Positions 38,333 to 51,267 of a stretch of 64,000 bases of DNA are shown piece after piece. The notes below the pieces were generated by a model. The model searched no databases, was not told where the DNA came from, and saw only the letters and a list, made by a program, of their open reading frames with translations. The position numbers were made by a program, and so were the translations under genes. This stretch comes from Torreya grandis (lineage: Eukaryota; Streptophyta; Pinopsida; Cupressales; Taxaceae), in assembly GCA_037957365.1 (NCBI GenBank), contig JARHVA010001175.1, positions 1,650,001 through 1,714,000 on the forward strand. The letters are read 5' to 3'. Numbering within the stretch: the stretch's first letter is position 1; each line of letters opens with the position of its first letter.

Positions 38333-39010
38333 AGATGGTATTTTAATTGATCTTGAATGTGTTAAAATAATTAAAGAACTGTAGGTACCTAAAGAGTAGT
38401 CTAGTCTTAGGTATTTCTTTGGAAAAATACATTTTGTGTGTAATTTTATATCAAATTTTGTTGATAATTCAAATCTTTTTTAGATTTTGTTAAAAAAGTA
38501 AGTCATATGTGTGGGATTCAAGAATTGTTTTTAGTTTTAATAATGTGAAATTTTCCATTATAAATACACCTATGCTTATTAAACCTAATTTGTCTAAGCC
38601 TTTCATTCTTTACAATAATACAATAGATAAATCCATAAGTTTTGTGATAACACAACAAGATGAAAATAATGATGAAAAACCTATTGGATATATGAGTCAA
38701 GTTTTGAAAGACTTAAAAACCATGTATCTTTTTATCCAGAAATTTGTTTTATCTTTGGTGTCTTTGTTCATCGTCTCTTGATGGGAAATAAAGTTATCAT
38801 AAGATCTAATGTACCTATTTTGTCCTATCTTTTAAAATAACCCACTTTTAAAGAAAGATTAACAAAGTGGATTTTAAGAATCTAGGATTTTGACATTGAT
38901 TTTTAAACATATAAAACTATTAAAAGAAATGAATTAGAAAAACATTTAGCTAAAAATGCTTCTTTTAGTATTGATGTTTTGATTTTATATGTTCATAATT
39001 CTTTAAATGT
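38333..39010 (+). pseudogene. Element E RT end and RNase H (after F)
   Basis: DGILIDLECVKIIKEL and FFGKIHFVCNFISNF complete the RT thumb. The 38509-38781 open piece of 90 codons has PMLIKPNLSKPFILYNNTID, FVITQQDEN and EKPIGYMSQVLKDL. This is the classical gypsy RNase H start (P-L--PD-SKPF-LY, then A-L-Q-DE---PI-Y-S). The remainder (WIL, DFDI) is recognisable to about 39000 with stops. Confidence 0.85.
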
Positions 39011-39179
39011 AAAACCTCATTTTTAGTCTATGAAGGTTGTCAATTTTTCAAAAACTTTTAATTTTGGACTTTAAATGAAATATTAGGATTGTTTGATAGC
39101 TGAGGATGATTGGTATCATGATCTTGTATATTATTTTCAAAATTAGGTTCATTTTAAAAAAAATTGATAAAAGACAAAG

Positions 39180-40345
39180 AAGGTCATTGAGAGTGCAGGC
39201 TTTGAAATTCTAATTTCTATAAAACTTTTTGTTTTATAGAAATCATGATGGCATATTTCTGAGGTGTCTTACTCATGATCAAATCCAAAAAAATCTTAGG
39301 AGATGTCATGAAGGTAGTTGTGGTGGTCATTATGCCATAAAAACTACTACTTATAAGATTTTACATTTACATGAAGGTTATTATTGGCCTACATTATTTC
39401 AATACGCTTATAAGTTGGTATGTTCTTACATGCCTTGTCAATTATTTATTGGTAGGTATATATTATGAGCAATGCCTTTAAATCTTATAATTCCTAAAAA
39501 CCCATTTACTAAATGGAGAACTGATTTTATATCAGATATTCACCCTCCATTTTTCATTGGCCATAGATATATCATAATATGATCGATTATTTTACAAAAT
39601 GGTCTGAAGTAAAAACTTTTAAAAGTTTAGTTGTATCTAAAGTTATTTCATTCCTTGAAAATCATATTTTTCTAGATTTGGTGTCTTATTAGATTGTTTC
39701 AAATAATGGTCCTTAATTTATTTCAAATGAAGATTTAGAATTTTTAGGAAGTTAATCTATTATTTCTAGTCATTCTTATAAGTATTACCCTCAAGGGAAT
39801 GGACAGACTGAGTCTATGAATAAAAATCTAATTTTTATTATGAAGAAAATAGTTTGTCAGGATAAAATAAATTGGCATCTTAATATATTTGAAATATTAT
39901 GGACTGATCAACCCATTATTAAATCAGCTATAGGATATTATCCTTTCATTCTAACTTATCATTTTGAAACTACATTACCAATAGAAATGTAAATCTTATA
40001 TGCTTCTACTGCTTTACAAAATTTATCAGAAGACATAAATTTAATTGAATAAATATTTAATCATTTAATAACATTAGATGAAAGTAAGGCTACTATTTTA
40101 CAAAAGATAAAATAAATTTTAAGAATTTTTTTGATAAAAATATTTCTAGTAAAACATTTAAGGTTGGTGATCTTGTTCTTTTTTGGGAAGATCCAAGTAA
40201 GCATCATAAGTTTGATTCACTTTGGTTGAGACCATATAATATTGTTGTTATACTTAGGGAAAATATTTATCATTTACAAGATATGGAAGGAAATTGGTTT
40301 TACTATTCATTCAATGGACATCATTTGAAATTATTTCATCAATAG
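39180..40345 (+). pseudogene. Element E integrase (decayed)
   Basis: The HHCC zinc region is in the open piece 39229-39468: LRRCHEGSCGGHYAIKTTTY, then GYYWPTLFQYAYKLV and MPCQ. The core follows with MIDYFTKWSEVKTF (first catalytic Asp kept), then VSNNGP where SDNGP is expected (second Asp replaced by Asn, a G-to-A change). YYPQGNGQTESMNKNL keeps the catalytic Glu. The C-terminal GLVLFFWEDPSKHHKF-like stretch can be read around 40160-40210 after a frame change. Stops and frameshifts make it inactive. Confidence 0.88.
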
Positions 40346-40856
40346 TTCTTTTGTTTTGTTTTTTCGTTTCTTTTTGTTTTTTTTTGGATTGTGTATTATT
40401 TTTTGTTGTTATTATTTTTGATTGAATAAATTTTGGTTACATTAGCAAATTTATTTATCCAAATGAATGAAAAATAAATAGAGATTTATATATTTATATA
40501 AGTATACAATGATGATAAGATATTTACATGACATAATTTAGATTTTTCTTTATAAATTAGCTTGAGCTAATTATTAATGTATTTAAAGCATTAATTATTT
40601 TTAGAATTTGTGTTTGAATATTTTGCATTTGATTGTATATCCAACCTAAAATTCCTTATGTAATATATATTTTATTCATGCCATGATAACCAAGAACTTC
40701 ATCCCTTAAAATAAATTTATTATTAAAGGGGTTCACATCTAACTACCTAAGAAATGATTAACCTAGTTTACACTCTCAGATGTTTTGTATTTAAATAAGA
40801 AATTTTTTATTTTGCTACCTGATTTCATTTTTTATATTAACTAGAAAGGTCTCCAA
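40346..40856 (+). other. Element E 3' untranslated region
   Basis: It is T-rich, with no coding match. A short purine stretch, AGAAAGG, lies 7 bp before the 3' LTR and may be a worn polypurine tract. Confidence 0.5.
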
Positions 40857-42926
40857 TGTTGTTCCTATTTTTGACACCCCCTCTTTTTATTTTCTAAAAC
40901 CAAGTGTATTAAATGGTTATCTCATATTGATGACTTATGTCGTGACATTTAAAACTATTGGCATAGGGGTCTTAGTTCATTGCATCATTTAAATATTCAT
41001 TATTATGTTGAATATTTAATATGACTATTATATCTAATAAAATCTTTACTCTAAATTATTAAATAGTTTTTAAATCATTAAGTGGAATCAATGAATATAT
41101 TTAATATGTACATAAATTGGTAGAAGAATAATTTGTTTGATCATATGAATACAATGCTTAGTGATCATAATTTTCAAAGGCATTCAAGATTTGATGTACA
41201 AATTGATTCATAAAATGTTAATTATGATCATGATGTCATATTAAATGATTTATGTTAGCATCATTTATAATGGATAATGTTATAAGGGTATTCTAATTTG
41301 TTAAATCAAATATATAACTATGGATTATTTGATTTAAATTTGAATATAACTATTGATTATTTTATTTAGTTTTGAATTTCTTAAACCTCAAGGTTTTTGA
41401 GCCTAAGATGTAAGGTTGAATGTTTAGTGGACCTACAAAAATTGGTGGCAATAGAAATAAAGGATAAAAGGTGGTAGGAAAGGAAACCTAATAGTGACTT
41501 AGGTAATTAATTAACTTGAGGGGTTGAAGAAATGGATTGAAATCATGCTAACTGGTAGATTTAGGGACTTAATGCTTTGGAGATATGATGATTGCATGGA
41601 TATTGGTTTTAAACCCTTGGATTTTATGGCATACAATTTTATGGTACATGCATCATTTGAAAGAATTTAATAATAGTTTTGGTGGAAACTTTAGTCATGA
41701 TCAAGTTAGTAGAGTTATCAAAGGGTTAGATAAATTTGGGGGTAAGGTACTAAATTTGTTGGAAGCCAATGTAATGGAAACATATAGCGTAGGTAGTTAT
41801 TGAGGATCCTAAACTACAAAAAAGGTCATTTTACATTGTTAACCATCATTTTAGCCAAAGCTTAATGTAGAAGCCACATTTTGGAAGCAAAGAGAAAGTT
41901 TGGGAAACTTGCAAACTAGGTAAGGATTTTAGAGCTTATCACATTCATTATATGCATTTGCATGATAAATGATGATTCAAATTATTTTATGAACATGTGC
42001 ATAACGGTTTTATAATGAATTTTTGGTTGTTTAAACATGCAGTGTTTGGTTATAAGGTTTATTTAGGAAACAATCATAGACTTTGACTGTGTATTGTTTA
42101 TCTATTTGAAAAATGATTTCAATATATCAATATTTTATGAGGTTGTAAAATGTATAGATGAAATTTAGTTTTGGGTGTTTTCTGACATTTGACAAGTTTT
42201 GGATTTTGTTTGGTGGTTCATAAATATGCATAATTGATGAACATTGAATGTATGTTCCTAGTTTATGATTAGTTTTGGGTTTTTAGATATAAGTCTATTT
42301 TTTATCTAGTTGGGTGGAAAATATTCAAGGAAAGTAGATATGGCAAATGGGTGTTATGTGTTGATCTTTGTTTTCATATTAGTGTTGAGTTTTTGGATAT
42401 AAGTTTGGTCTATTTATGTTTAAATGTTATGAAGTGATAATACACACCTAAATTTTAGATAATGGTTTGTATTATCTTACATGCAATCTCTAATAAGGTA
42501 AAAATGTATGTTTTAGATAAGGATTAATTTATAGTATGAAAATCTATTTTTCTCAAAATATTTTGATTTTCATACTATTAGAAATTTTGGGTTGAAGATA
42601 AGCTATTGATTTAGGTTGATTCTATTTTTATGAAGTGGATTTTTAGAAGTGATGTTTACTTTTTAGTTTGATAACATCATGCTTTAAGTTTAATTTTATA
42701 TTTGCAATCAGTTTCAAGACATAAGAGCAGAGTTTGTTTTATTTTGAATTCATGAGGAAAAACTTTTTCATTTATCAGAATAATGTTGATGTGTTGATTT
42801 TAAAATTTTGATCTTTTTATTGAAATTTATTTACCTTCAGATATAACTCTATATGGATTTGAAATATATTAGACAATAGTTTCAATGCAATTAATTAGGG
42901 TTTTAATTTCTTTCATGTTTTATAAG

Positions 42927-43703
42927 ATGTCAAGCTACACACCTCCTCATTATAATAACTCTCGTAGTAATGTTTGGAGGAGTGATTAGAGTTGGGATAA
43001 GGAAGATTCGCCTCCTCACATATTTTCTCTTAGAGTATAATATTTTAGAGGTAAGAGGCTTGGTAGGAATTTATCTAGACCTTTCAATAGAGGAACCCAT
43101 ATGTCAATTCATTATGATGCCTCAAATCCTATATTTTGGAATGTTCTTGATGTTTTTCCATTCAATACCACAAACACTCAAGGAAATCAAGAATTGAAAA
43201 TGCCTCATTAGAGAACTTGTCCTATTAGACATGGAAATCCAAGTGGTTCTACTCAACACATGTAAACTACCCTATAGTTTGATAATATTTCAATTTCTCA
43301 TCATTCTCCACAACACCATTAGCCTTCACCTAAAAATGACTTGCAATGAATTTAAAAATTGCATTCTCAAGACTTAGTACCTCTTAATACCATAATTTCA
43401 TCCTCTAAGCCTATTAATCCAATTGAAACTTATTCTAATTTGAATATCATAAATTTTCATTCACACTTGCTTCAAGGATAAATGTCATTACCTCTCAACC
43501 ATAAGAGATGAGAGATAGGTCCCTCAGCCTCACCAACTATCACCAAGATGGTTAAGAAAGTCAAGTTGGAAGTTGATGAAGAAGATAATGAAGATGGTGT
43601 CAAGCTAATAAATTTTCCTACAATAAAAATAATTTATACTAAATATCTAATTGATAACGGATATCTGTTGATTGAGATTCTATCTAATTTTAATAAGGAT
43701 TAG
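42927..43703 (+). pseudogene. LTR-internal reading frame of element E, 3' copy (258 codons)
   Basis: It runs from ATG (42927) to TAG (43703) in one frame with no indel, broken only by internal stop codons. It begins MSSYTPPHYNNSRSNVWRSD, continues with an Arg/Gly-rich stretch (GKRLGRNLSRPFNRGTH) and YDASNPIFWNVLDVFPFN. It ends with KKVKLEVDEEDNEDGVKLIN and GYLLIEI. The same protein is readable in the 5' LTR. It matches no domain that I know. Its composition (short basic/acidic blocks, many Ser, Pro, His) fits a small nucleic-acid-binding or disordered accessory protein, but that is inference only. Confidence 0.65.
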
Positions 43704-43814
43704 ATGTTGAGTGATAATTTTTTTTGCTATTTTGATACTTTAAGATACTTTATATGATACAATACTATTAAAAAATTTATTTTGATATTTGATAGTGGTT
43801 AAAACATTTATATA

Positions 43815-43817
<3 letters not shown>

Positions 43818-43880
<63 letters not shown>
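43818..43880. repeat. (TA)n microsatellite
   Basis: A TA run of about 62 bp at the left edge of the inverted duplication in the E 3' LTR. Confidence 0.95.
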
Positions 43881-43887
<7 letters not shown>

Positions 43888-43938
43888 AGTTAAAACATTT
43901 AAAATAACATAAGCAATTTAAATTAAAATTAAATACAG

Positions 43939-43973
<35 letters not shown>

Positions 43974-44019
43974 CTAAAATTAAAACATATGCATTATCCA
44001 TAAAGTTCATATGTTCCAC

Positions 44020-44073
<54 letters not shown>

Positions 44074-44183
44074 GTGGAACATATGAACTTTATGGATAAT
44101 GCATATGTTTTAATGTTAGATGTATTTAATTTTGATTTAAATTGCTTATGTTGTTTTAAATGTTTTAACTTGAAATGTTTATA
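43878..44183. repeat. Inverted duplication with TA spacer in E 3' LTR
   Basis: The left arm (43878-44022) and right arm (44070-44183) are reverse complements over about 115 bp. For example, CATATGCATTATCCATAAAG on the left pairs with CTTTATGGATAATGCATATG on the right. The spacer is (TA)n, and the left arm contains an extra TA/TGTA insert. The right arm corresponds to ordinary LTR sequence in the 5' copy (about 27440-27560), so the left arm is the added one. Confidence 0.93.
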
Positions 44184-45762
44184 TTGGATTATTGTGATGT
44201 CTATGGGCCCCCACCCATTTAGAACTTGTTACCTTTGGTCTATTAATATTTTATTTTGATCTTAAGACTTATTTAAAAGTCTTAAGTAAATTTAAGTTAT
44301 AACTAAAATTTAACTAATTTTATTAAAGTAAATTAGGACTTAACTAATAACTAATTAAATTTAGTTATAACTTCTTCTTCACCCATATCTGGAAGAAATG
44401 ATTATAAAATAAGACTAAAGTGAGATATAAAAGAATAATATTACACAACTATTCTTGAAGACTCTGATTTGTTTCAAAGTTCATCATTATACTCTTTTCT
44501 ATGCAACATCTCTGAGATAGAATAACTTTTGTAGATATATCAAGGACACATTCTCTAATGGTTAAGTAATATGCTTAATCCAAATAGGTATATCCAAGTT
44601 TCAAGTTTAATTTATAAACCAATTATATGAAAGCTTTTATGTTTGATATCTTATGATTACAAATTTGAAGTCATATGAGCAAAATCCCAAATACTTGGCT
44701 CAAATATTGATGAATACTTCATTGTATGTCAGATGTTGATCCATTCAAATTGTATTGGTTTTTATATCAAATATTTATATACTACAAACATTGTTTCCCA
44801 ATAAAATTTATTCACCTTTGTTATGACAACTCTTTTTCTAAGACTCACAATCTATTTATTTTTATTTTTATTTTTTATTTTTGTACTTGTTTAGTTTAAG
44901 TAATTAATTTTAATTTAGATTAAACAATTATTCTTATTAGGTTTTAGTCTTTAACTAATATAAATTATCATGTTTTTTAAAAATCTTTAGTTTTTTTCTT
45001 AAATAATTAGATCTTATTTGATAGTTTAGATATTATAATTTTAAATTTTTAAGTTTTATTTTTTTATGTTATTTATTTATTTGCTTAAATTAGTTTAGTC
45101 TTAATATAAATATTAGAATAGAGTTAGTTTATATTATTCTTCACATTAGATTAAATCAAGTTTTATTAGAGTGTTAAATCATTTATTTAGTTTATTTTAT
45201 GATCATATTTAATTTTAAGTATTAGATTTAGATTAGTATTTAATTTTTAAGTTAATTTGTTGTTTCTTTCTTTAGATATTTCATGTCTTGTGTGATTATG
45301 TTAATTGTTATCTCAATTTCATTCTTTGGCATTCATTGCAATATATTATCTTTATCTTTTAGGTCTTTTTGTTTATTTTCTTTTGATCTTTTCTAAGTGA
45401 AAAGTGAAAATTCCAAAGCATATGAATTATATATAAATATTTATAAGAAACATAAATCTTTCCTTCAAGAGATTATCTTGTTCATAAGTCTTCTCTATCA
45501 GATAGGTTAAATTATATACTCAAATTTTTTTCCTTCATCTAAATTAAAGATAATATTTGATTTCTAAATTTATAATGAACTATTGATTAGAAATTGATGT
45601 AATTTTTATTTCCTAGAATATTTAAAATATCTTTGTGTATATTTTATATCCTTTATGACATTTTAGACCTTAATTATTAGACTGGTATGATTCTACCTTA
45701 ACCTTCATGATAGGAAAAAAGGATTATTCATTTATGTGACATTTTTTATCATCAACACAACT

Positions 45763-45979
45763 TCCATCTCAATTTTTAGCACCCATATCATTTGTATCAT
45801 GTGTTTTTCATCTAAGTCATTACTTGCACTATTTATTACTATTTTTAGAAAAGTCAAAGCTTGTCAATTATGTAACAAATAAGTGGCTCTATTTATTACA
45901 TATTATTATTTTTATTTACTCTACTCATCTCTTTAACAAATATAGGATTTACATATACTAAATCCTAAAGGTTAAAACA
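45763..45979 (+). repeat. Element D 5' LTR, second part
   Basis: It aligns to 52111-52341, sharing ATCATTTGTATCA, TTACTTGCACTATTTATT, TTTTTAGAAAAGT and GGTTAAAACA. Its last CA (45978-45979) is followed by TTTGGTGAACCC, a plausible primer-binding site for element D. Confidence 0.9.
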
Positions 45980-46129
45980 TTTGGTGAACCCAACATACTT
46001 CAAATATTTTTCAAACCCTAACCCTATATGCTCTTAGGGTTTGTATCCTTTTTATGTCTATGCTTAGATTTTAGTTCCAAAATTTTAGATTTTTTTCAAT
46101 ATATTTTTTTTAAAATATTTTTTAGATTA

Positions 46130-47060
46130 AAATTATTTAAAGGTTCAAAATATACAACTTGTTTTCCTACTTCTCAAACTACAATTGCATAATTTAACAA
46201 CTAATTTGATGAAACTGATAAGAAACAATTGCAAGATTTTGTATCCAAACATTAAGATATTAAATATGACCTCATCACTATTATTTAGGAAGAACTTCAA
46301 AAATAAAACAATGGAAATCTTCAAATCCCCAAACTAATAACATTGTTACAACTATAGTGGGGCTAACTCAGCTAGCAAAATTGATAATTATAATTTAACA
46401 ACCTTCAATTATAGTTACACCTCTTGTGACTAGTTCCTCCACTCTAGATGTATAATACCTTATTCATGAGGTTCATACTATGTAGGTTAAGGTGTTACAT
46501 CTTGAGAAGAGAGCCACTAGGCCATCGCATTCCTTGGATTATAATTTTCTCTTACATACACCTTTTGCATATCATATAGTGGCATCTCCCTTTCCATTTA
46601 GATTTGTGGTACCTAAACTTACATTATATGATGGTAAGGGTGACCCAGAACACCATCTTTAAGCTTTTCACACAATATTTTTAGAATATGTGTCCAATGT
46701 TTAGCTTCTCACAAAAAAATTTCCATGCATTTTAAAGGATTATGAATTACAATGGATTTATGACTTATCAAATCAATCTATTACAAAATTTAATCCTTTG
46801 GTAGACATGTTTTTGGCATGCTTCTCCATAAACATCAATGATAAGATCTAATAAACTCAGGTTGCATAGTTAAAACAAAAGTCAAATGATCCTATTGTAG
46901 AATATGTCTTACGATATAAGACTATATTAGATAAATTGACTAGCCCCATGGTAGACAAAGAGCTTCAGGACATCTTCAAATAGAGTCTTCTAATAGCATT
47001 ACATGAAGCTATCTTGTTTAATAAGATTCCAACATTCATAGATTTGTGCCACATAGTAAA
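46130..47060 (+). pseudogene. Element D gag (decayed)
   Basis: The capsid domain is at about 46620-47000: KLTLYDGKGDPEHHL, AFHTIFLEYVSNV, FPCILKDYELQWIYDLSNQS, FNPLVDMFLACF, and KQKSNDPIVEYVLRYKTILDK. This is the retrotransposon gag signature (DGKGDP-HL, W---L, F--L---F), with a few TAG/TAA stops. The N-terminal part from about 46130 is stop-rich. It is a different gag family member from those of A, C and E. Confidence 0.82.
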
Positions 47061-48660
47061 AAAAGAGAAGTTAAGATCTTATCAATGGGAAAACTAAAAT
47101 ATACCAATAGATCATAATCAACTATTAAGAGTTTAAGTAATCCTCCATACAAGGTAAGGGCCATTGAAAATAAGGGTGATCAAAATTTCATAGTTAACAT
47201 AACTTCATATTAATTTCCTCATTTGGTTTTATCATTTCCTCCATGAAGAGTCTTCACCAACTTTCCATAATCACCAACATGAGTTAAAATAGTTCTTGGA
47301 ATGCAATGGCATATCTCTCCCTCCCATAAAAGAGTTTGATACAAAATGGACTATTACAAATAAATATGATTATAATATATTATGAGTATCATAGGGAAAG
47401 AGACCATTAAAAAAATGTATTAGCTTGAAACATAAGATAGAAGATTTGACTAAGGCTAACATTCTCACTGTGGGACCACCCACAAAGGCACTAAAATTAC
47501 ATCAAATAGAAGCTAAGGTAGAAAATATATTATTAGATTCATTTTCAAAACACATAATGAATTAGGTAGGGAGAACTTTAGGTATTTAGTACACATATTA
47601 TGTATATCCACCACCAATTGCATATCATATTATTACAAGGGAGACGTACCCATTACACAATATCATTGGTATGTACCACACTATAGTTCCATCTAGACCA
47701 CCCATCACCTTCTTAGAGTAGGATATTGTTGATGATGATATATATTTACACCCACTCTTTGTATGAGCCTACATAGATCATCTTATCTAGAGTGTTATGA
47801 TTGGCAATGTGTCAAGCATAGAATGTGCACTATGACACTTTTATAGCAATTAGGGTATTTAGAGCAGGATGTATTAGCTACAAACATAGTTATCAATGGT
47901 TTTAGTGGTCATTTTCAAAGCTTCATTAAGGATATTGTGCTTCCATTATAGGTTGGACTAGTACATGTGGCCACTAAATTCTTGGTAGTACCTATTAAGG
48001 CATGTTTAATATTTATTGGGTAAGCCATGGATATATTAGCTATGAGCCATCTCATACATATCACACAAATGCATAAATATATACATGAAAATCAAGTGTT
48101 TAAAGTTGAGGGTCTTCAATATGAGTATTCTCTACTTATTCCATAGGTAGTCACAAAATAGTTACCAGTTATAGTACAAGTATTAGATATAGCATAGTTC
48201 TTATTGATCTACCATAAAGTACAATAAAGCCACCAATGTAGGTATATTATAATCATATAGGATTTAAATGTATGCATAATCTCCCATAGAGACCATTATT
48301 AGAGAAACCCATGTATCAAATATTTTTTTCATATTCTAGAGGGACTCCCTCTACTCACTTTCTACTAAGATTAGTATTATTGAGTTCTAAGGGTTCCTAG
48401 CATAGGGAAATTATGCCACTAATAGATTATTATACCAAGTGGGTTATTAAGACCCTTATAGTTCATAGTACATCATAGTTAGTGCCATACATTCCTATCA
48501 CCACTACAAAGGCAAATACAAATATAGATCACTCAATATAGTAGATTATCATACCATAGTTTCCCTTTCACATAACATGCATGATCATAGCTCTCATATT
48601 TGACATAGGCCACATTGATAGTGAGTCTCCCATGAGACTCATCAGTTAGTATTATTCTTC
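47060..48660 (+). pseudogene. Element D gag tail and protease-adjacent region (very decayed)
   Basis: Pieces in one frame around 47880-48200 read TNIVINGFSGHFQSFIKDIV, then LVHVATKFLVVPIKACLIFI and VEGLQYEYS. They resemble the region after the retropepsin active site in gypsy polyproteins (I-V-DF-G, then VTLPL-VG, then F-V-----YN-ILGR). A DSGA-type motif itself could not be found. No RT follows. Confidence 0.45.
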
Positions 48661-51245
48661 CTTTGTTTACATTCTTTCCCTCTCTCTTGCTCCTTGTACA
48701 TTACTTATTTTCATGTTTCTCGTATACAACTTATTTCTAGAAAATACAAAAATATAGTCATATTTCAAAAACATAAAAACATTAAAATAGTACTTTGAAA
48801 ACACAAAATTAGAATTTATATACATTTATATGTTTACATTTATTATATTTTCTAGACATTACATATGCTAGTTATCTTAGTATAGTCAATTTTTCATACA
48901 TAAATGCTTCACTTGTCCTTATCAAGTGCTTTCAAATTGCTTATAGGACTCAATTCCAATAAACTAATCTAGACATGCTATTATCTACCCATTGGGGGCA
49001 TATACACTAATATATGGTTCTTAACATGACAAATTTACCCACTTATGGGCACCCTATACACAATTTAGATTACCAGGTTCTATCCTTCTATATTCTACAT
49101 CTCAACTTTAATATTTTTTATAACTTGATATTGATCATGTTACTCTTACTCAAATAGTTTTTTAGATCTTACTAATTTATACTCAAGAATATGTACATCC
49201 TAGCTCTTACACATATTTTATTACATATTCATGCATAATTTGATTTATATATTACCTAGTTTAGACTTGATTGTATCTCTTTGCTTCTTCTATTTGAGGG
49301 AATTTGAATATGAAATTATTCTCTGGCTTTACACCACTACTATTCATAGTATTTATACTTTGGACATGTACCTATGTCCTTATGTATACCTTATTGATTA
49401 TGTATGTAGACATTTGAACATGTCCTTCGATGTGGATCTTAGCCAACTTTCTTTTTGCTTGTGTATGTGGATATTTGAACATGTCCTTGTATGTCTTGTT
49501 TTATTGTATTTAGTGACATGTACCCATGTCCCTTATATTATGACCCCTTGGCCTACTTTGCATACCTCATGTGTTTTGTATGTATGATTTCTTCTATGTA
49601 TCATGGCCATGACACTTGTATTTATTTATTACACACACTAGTTTTTGATGCCATGAGGGACCTCATGTATCTACCCTTCCTATTGGGTGTCATGATAGAC
49701 ATCATGCCCTATCCTCCTTGGTAACTACCTAGTTTTACTATTTCATACATTGATAACATCTATCTTGATACCCTTGTGAAATGTTAGACATGAAATACAT
49801 ATTATATTACATAATTATGCTAAGATCATTTTACATTCTGATGTTATATATGCACATGATATTGGATTATTACATAGTTATCATTAATGCTATAACTAAT
49901 ACACATTTTATAGAGAGTTTTATTTTGAATATATTTCTTACATAGGTTCAAAAACTCCTCTCAAAAGAGGGTGAATTCATATGGGTTTGTCATAGAGATT
50001 AGGCTCTTATATTTCACTCACAATACATTTTTCAGCACACAAGTTAAATTATAAAAAGTAGTAAAATAGAAAAATAGTGACCTAGAAAGTAGTGCTATTA
50101 CATAAAATTCAAACCATAAAGACACTATCACCACATGTAAATAATATCCAAGTTATTTCACTAATATATAGTTTCCTTAATTTTATAAAAACTTAGATTA
50201 GCTATAATAATACATGTATAGTATAGGTTTGCACAAATTCAATTACAGATTCATCAATTATTCAAATTCATATTAGTTTAGCTCAAATTCATATCAATTT
50301 TTTCAAATTGGAGGCATCATGCATGGCATGAATATTTCATAGTCAGTTTATATACCTAGATACATTTTATTATAATTTAGTCCAAAATCCATATACTCGT
50401 GTATTAGATTTGGGACAATGTGGTGTGGCACATTATTTTTGTATGTTTACTTACACACTAGTTGATCATATGGAATAAAAAATTACATGTCATTCTCTAC
50501 ATTGTATACACTCAACATCATATTCCAAGTTGCATACAAGTTTCATGCCTTACTCCATTTATAGTGGTTAGCATTCCCAAGTGGCCTGGAACCACCTAAT
50601 GTACCTGAGTGACCGTATAAATGACATAAATAGATAGATATACCCATTTAGACATTTATTGTAATTCATGTAGTTTAATTTTAGATGAATCTACTACACA
50701 TGGGTGGGAAATGATAGATTCATAGCCTACTTGAGTTCTTGAGCCACCTACATGAGAGGGTTGAACATACTATCAGTCCAATCCAAGTTATTCATAGGTC
50801 ATGATATACCAAATAAAGGTGGAAAATGATGGATTCAAAACTAGATTGAGTTATTAATCCACCCAATCATTAGAATTAAGAAATCAATCATCTCATTACA
50901 AGTATTCAGTGATTGATCACTATATACACTTACCAAACATATTGTCACCAAGTTCATGCATTGGTTCACGTACCTAGTGAGGTGTATTCATTCCTTTCCT
51001 CCTTCCCATTTATTTACTTAGTTTTACTTATTTTTGATTATTTACTTAGTATATTATTCTAATTTTGATATATCTTAAGGAATGATTTATGCACATTTCA
51101 CTTATAGGACACACGTTAGATCATGCTTCACATACTTATACCTAGCTTCCCATACTTATACTCAACTTCACAAGATTCACCTCCTAGGTAAGTCCAAGTA
51201 TGCTTATTTTTCATTTATACTAGTCATTTTACTTTGTTTCATTTC
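48660..51245 (+). other. Element D 3' region without recognised coding sequence
   Basis: 2.6 kb between the protease remnant and the 3' LTR. The open 118-codon piece at 49231-49587 has no similarity that I recognise and looks like chance. Two short diverged tandem repeats are visible: a unit of about 61 bp around 49401-49500 (shared TTTGAACATGTCCTT) and one of about 115 bp around 50695-50865 (shared GGTGG/AAATGAT-GATTCA and GAGTT). RT and INT are absent. Confidence 0.6.
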
Positions 51246-51246
51246 T

Positions 51247-51267
51247 AAAATAAAAGGTGGGGGTAAA
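51247..51267 (+). promoter_or_regulatory. Polypurine tract of element D
   Basis: A nearly all-purine run ending AAAGGTGGGGGTAAA abuts the TG of the 3' LTR. Plus-strand DNA synthesis would start here. Confidence 0.8.

Larger units (their letters stand above)
40857..45757 (+). repeat. Element E 3' LTR (4901 bp)
   Basis: It starts TGTTGTTCC and ends ATCAACA, and is collinear with 24427-29431. It carries the better preserved copy of the LTR reading frame (42927-43703) and an inverted duplication in a TA tract (43818-44183) that the 5' LTR lacks. Confidence 0.9.

Noticed and set aside
49231..49587. 118-codon open frame in element D
   Set aside because: It has no domain, its composition is that of random AT-rich DNA with hydrophobic codons, and it partly overlaps a tandem repeat.
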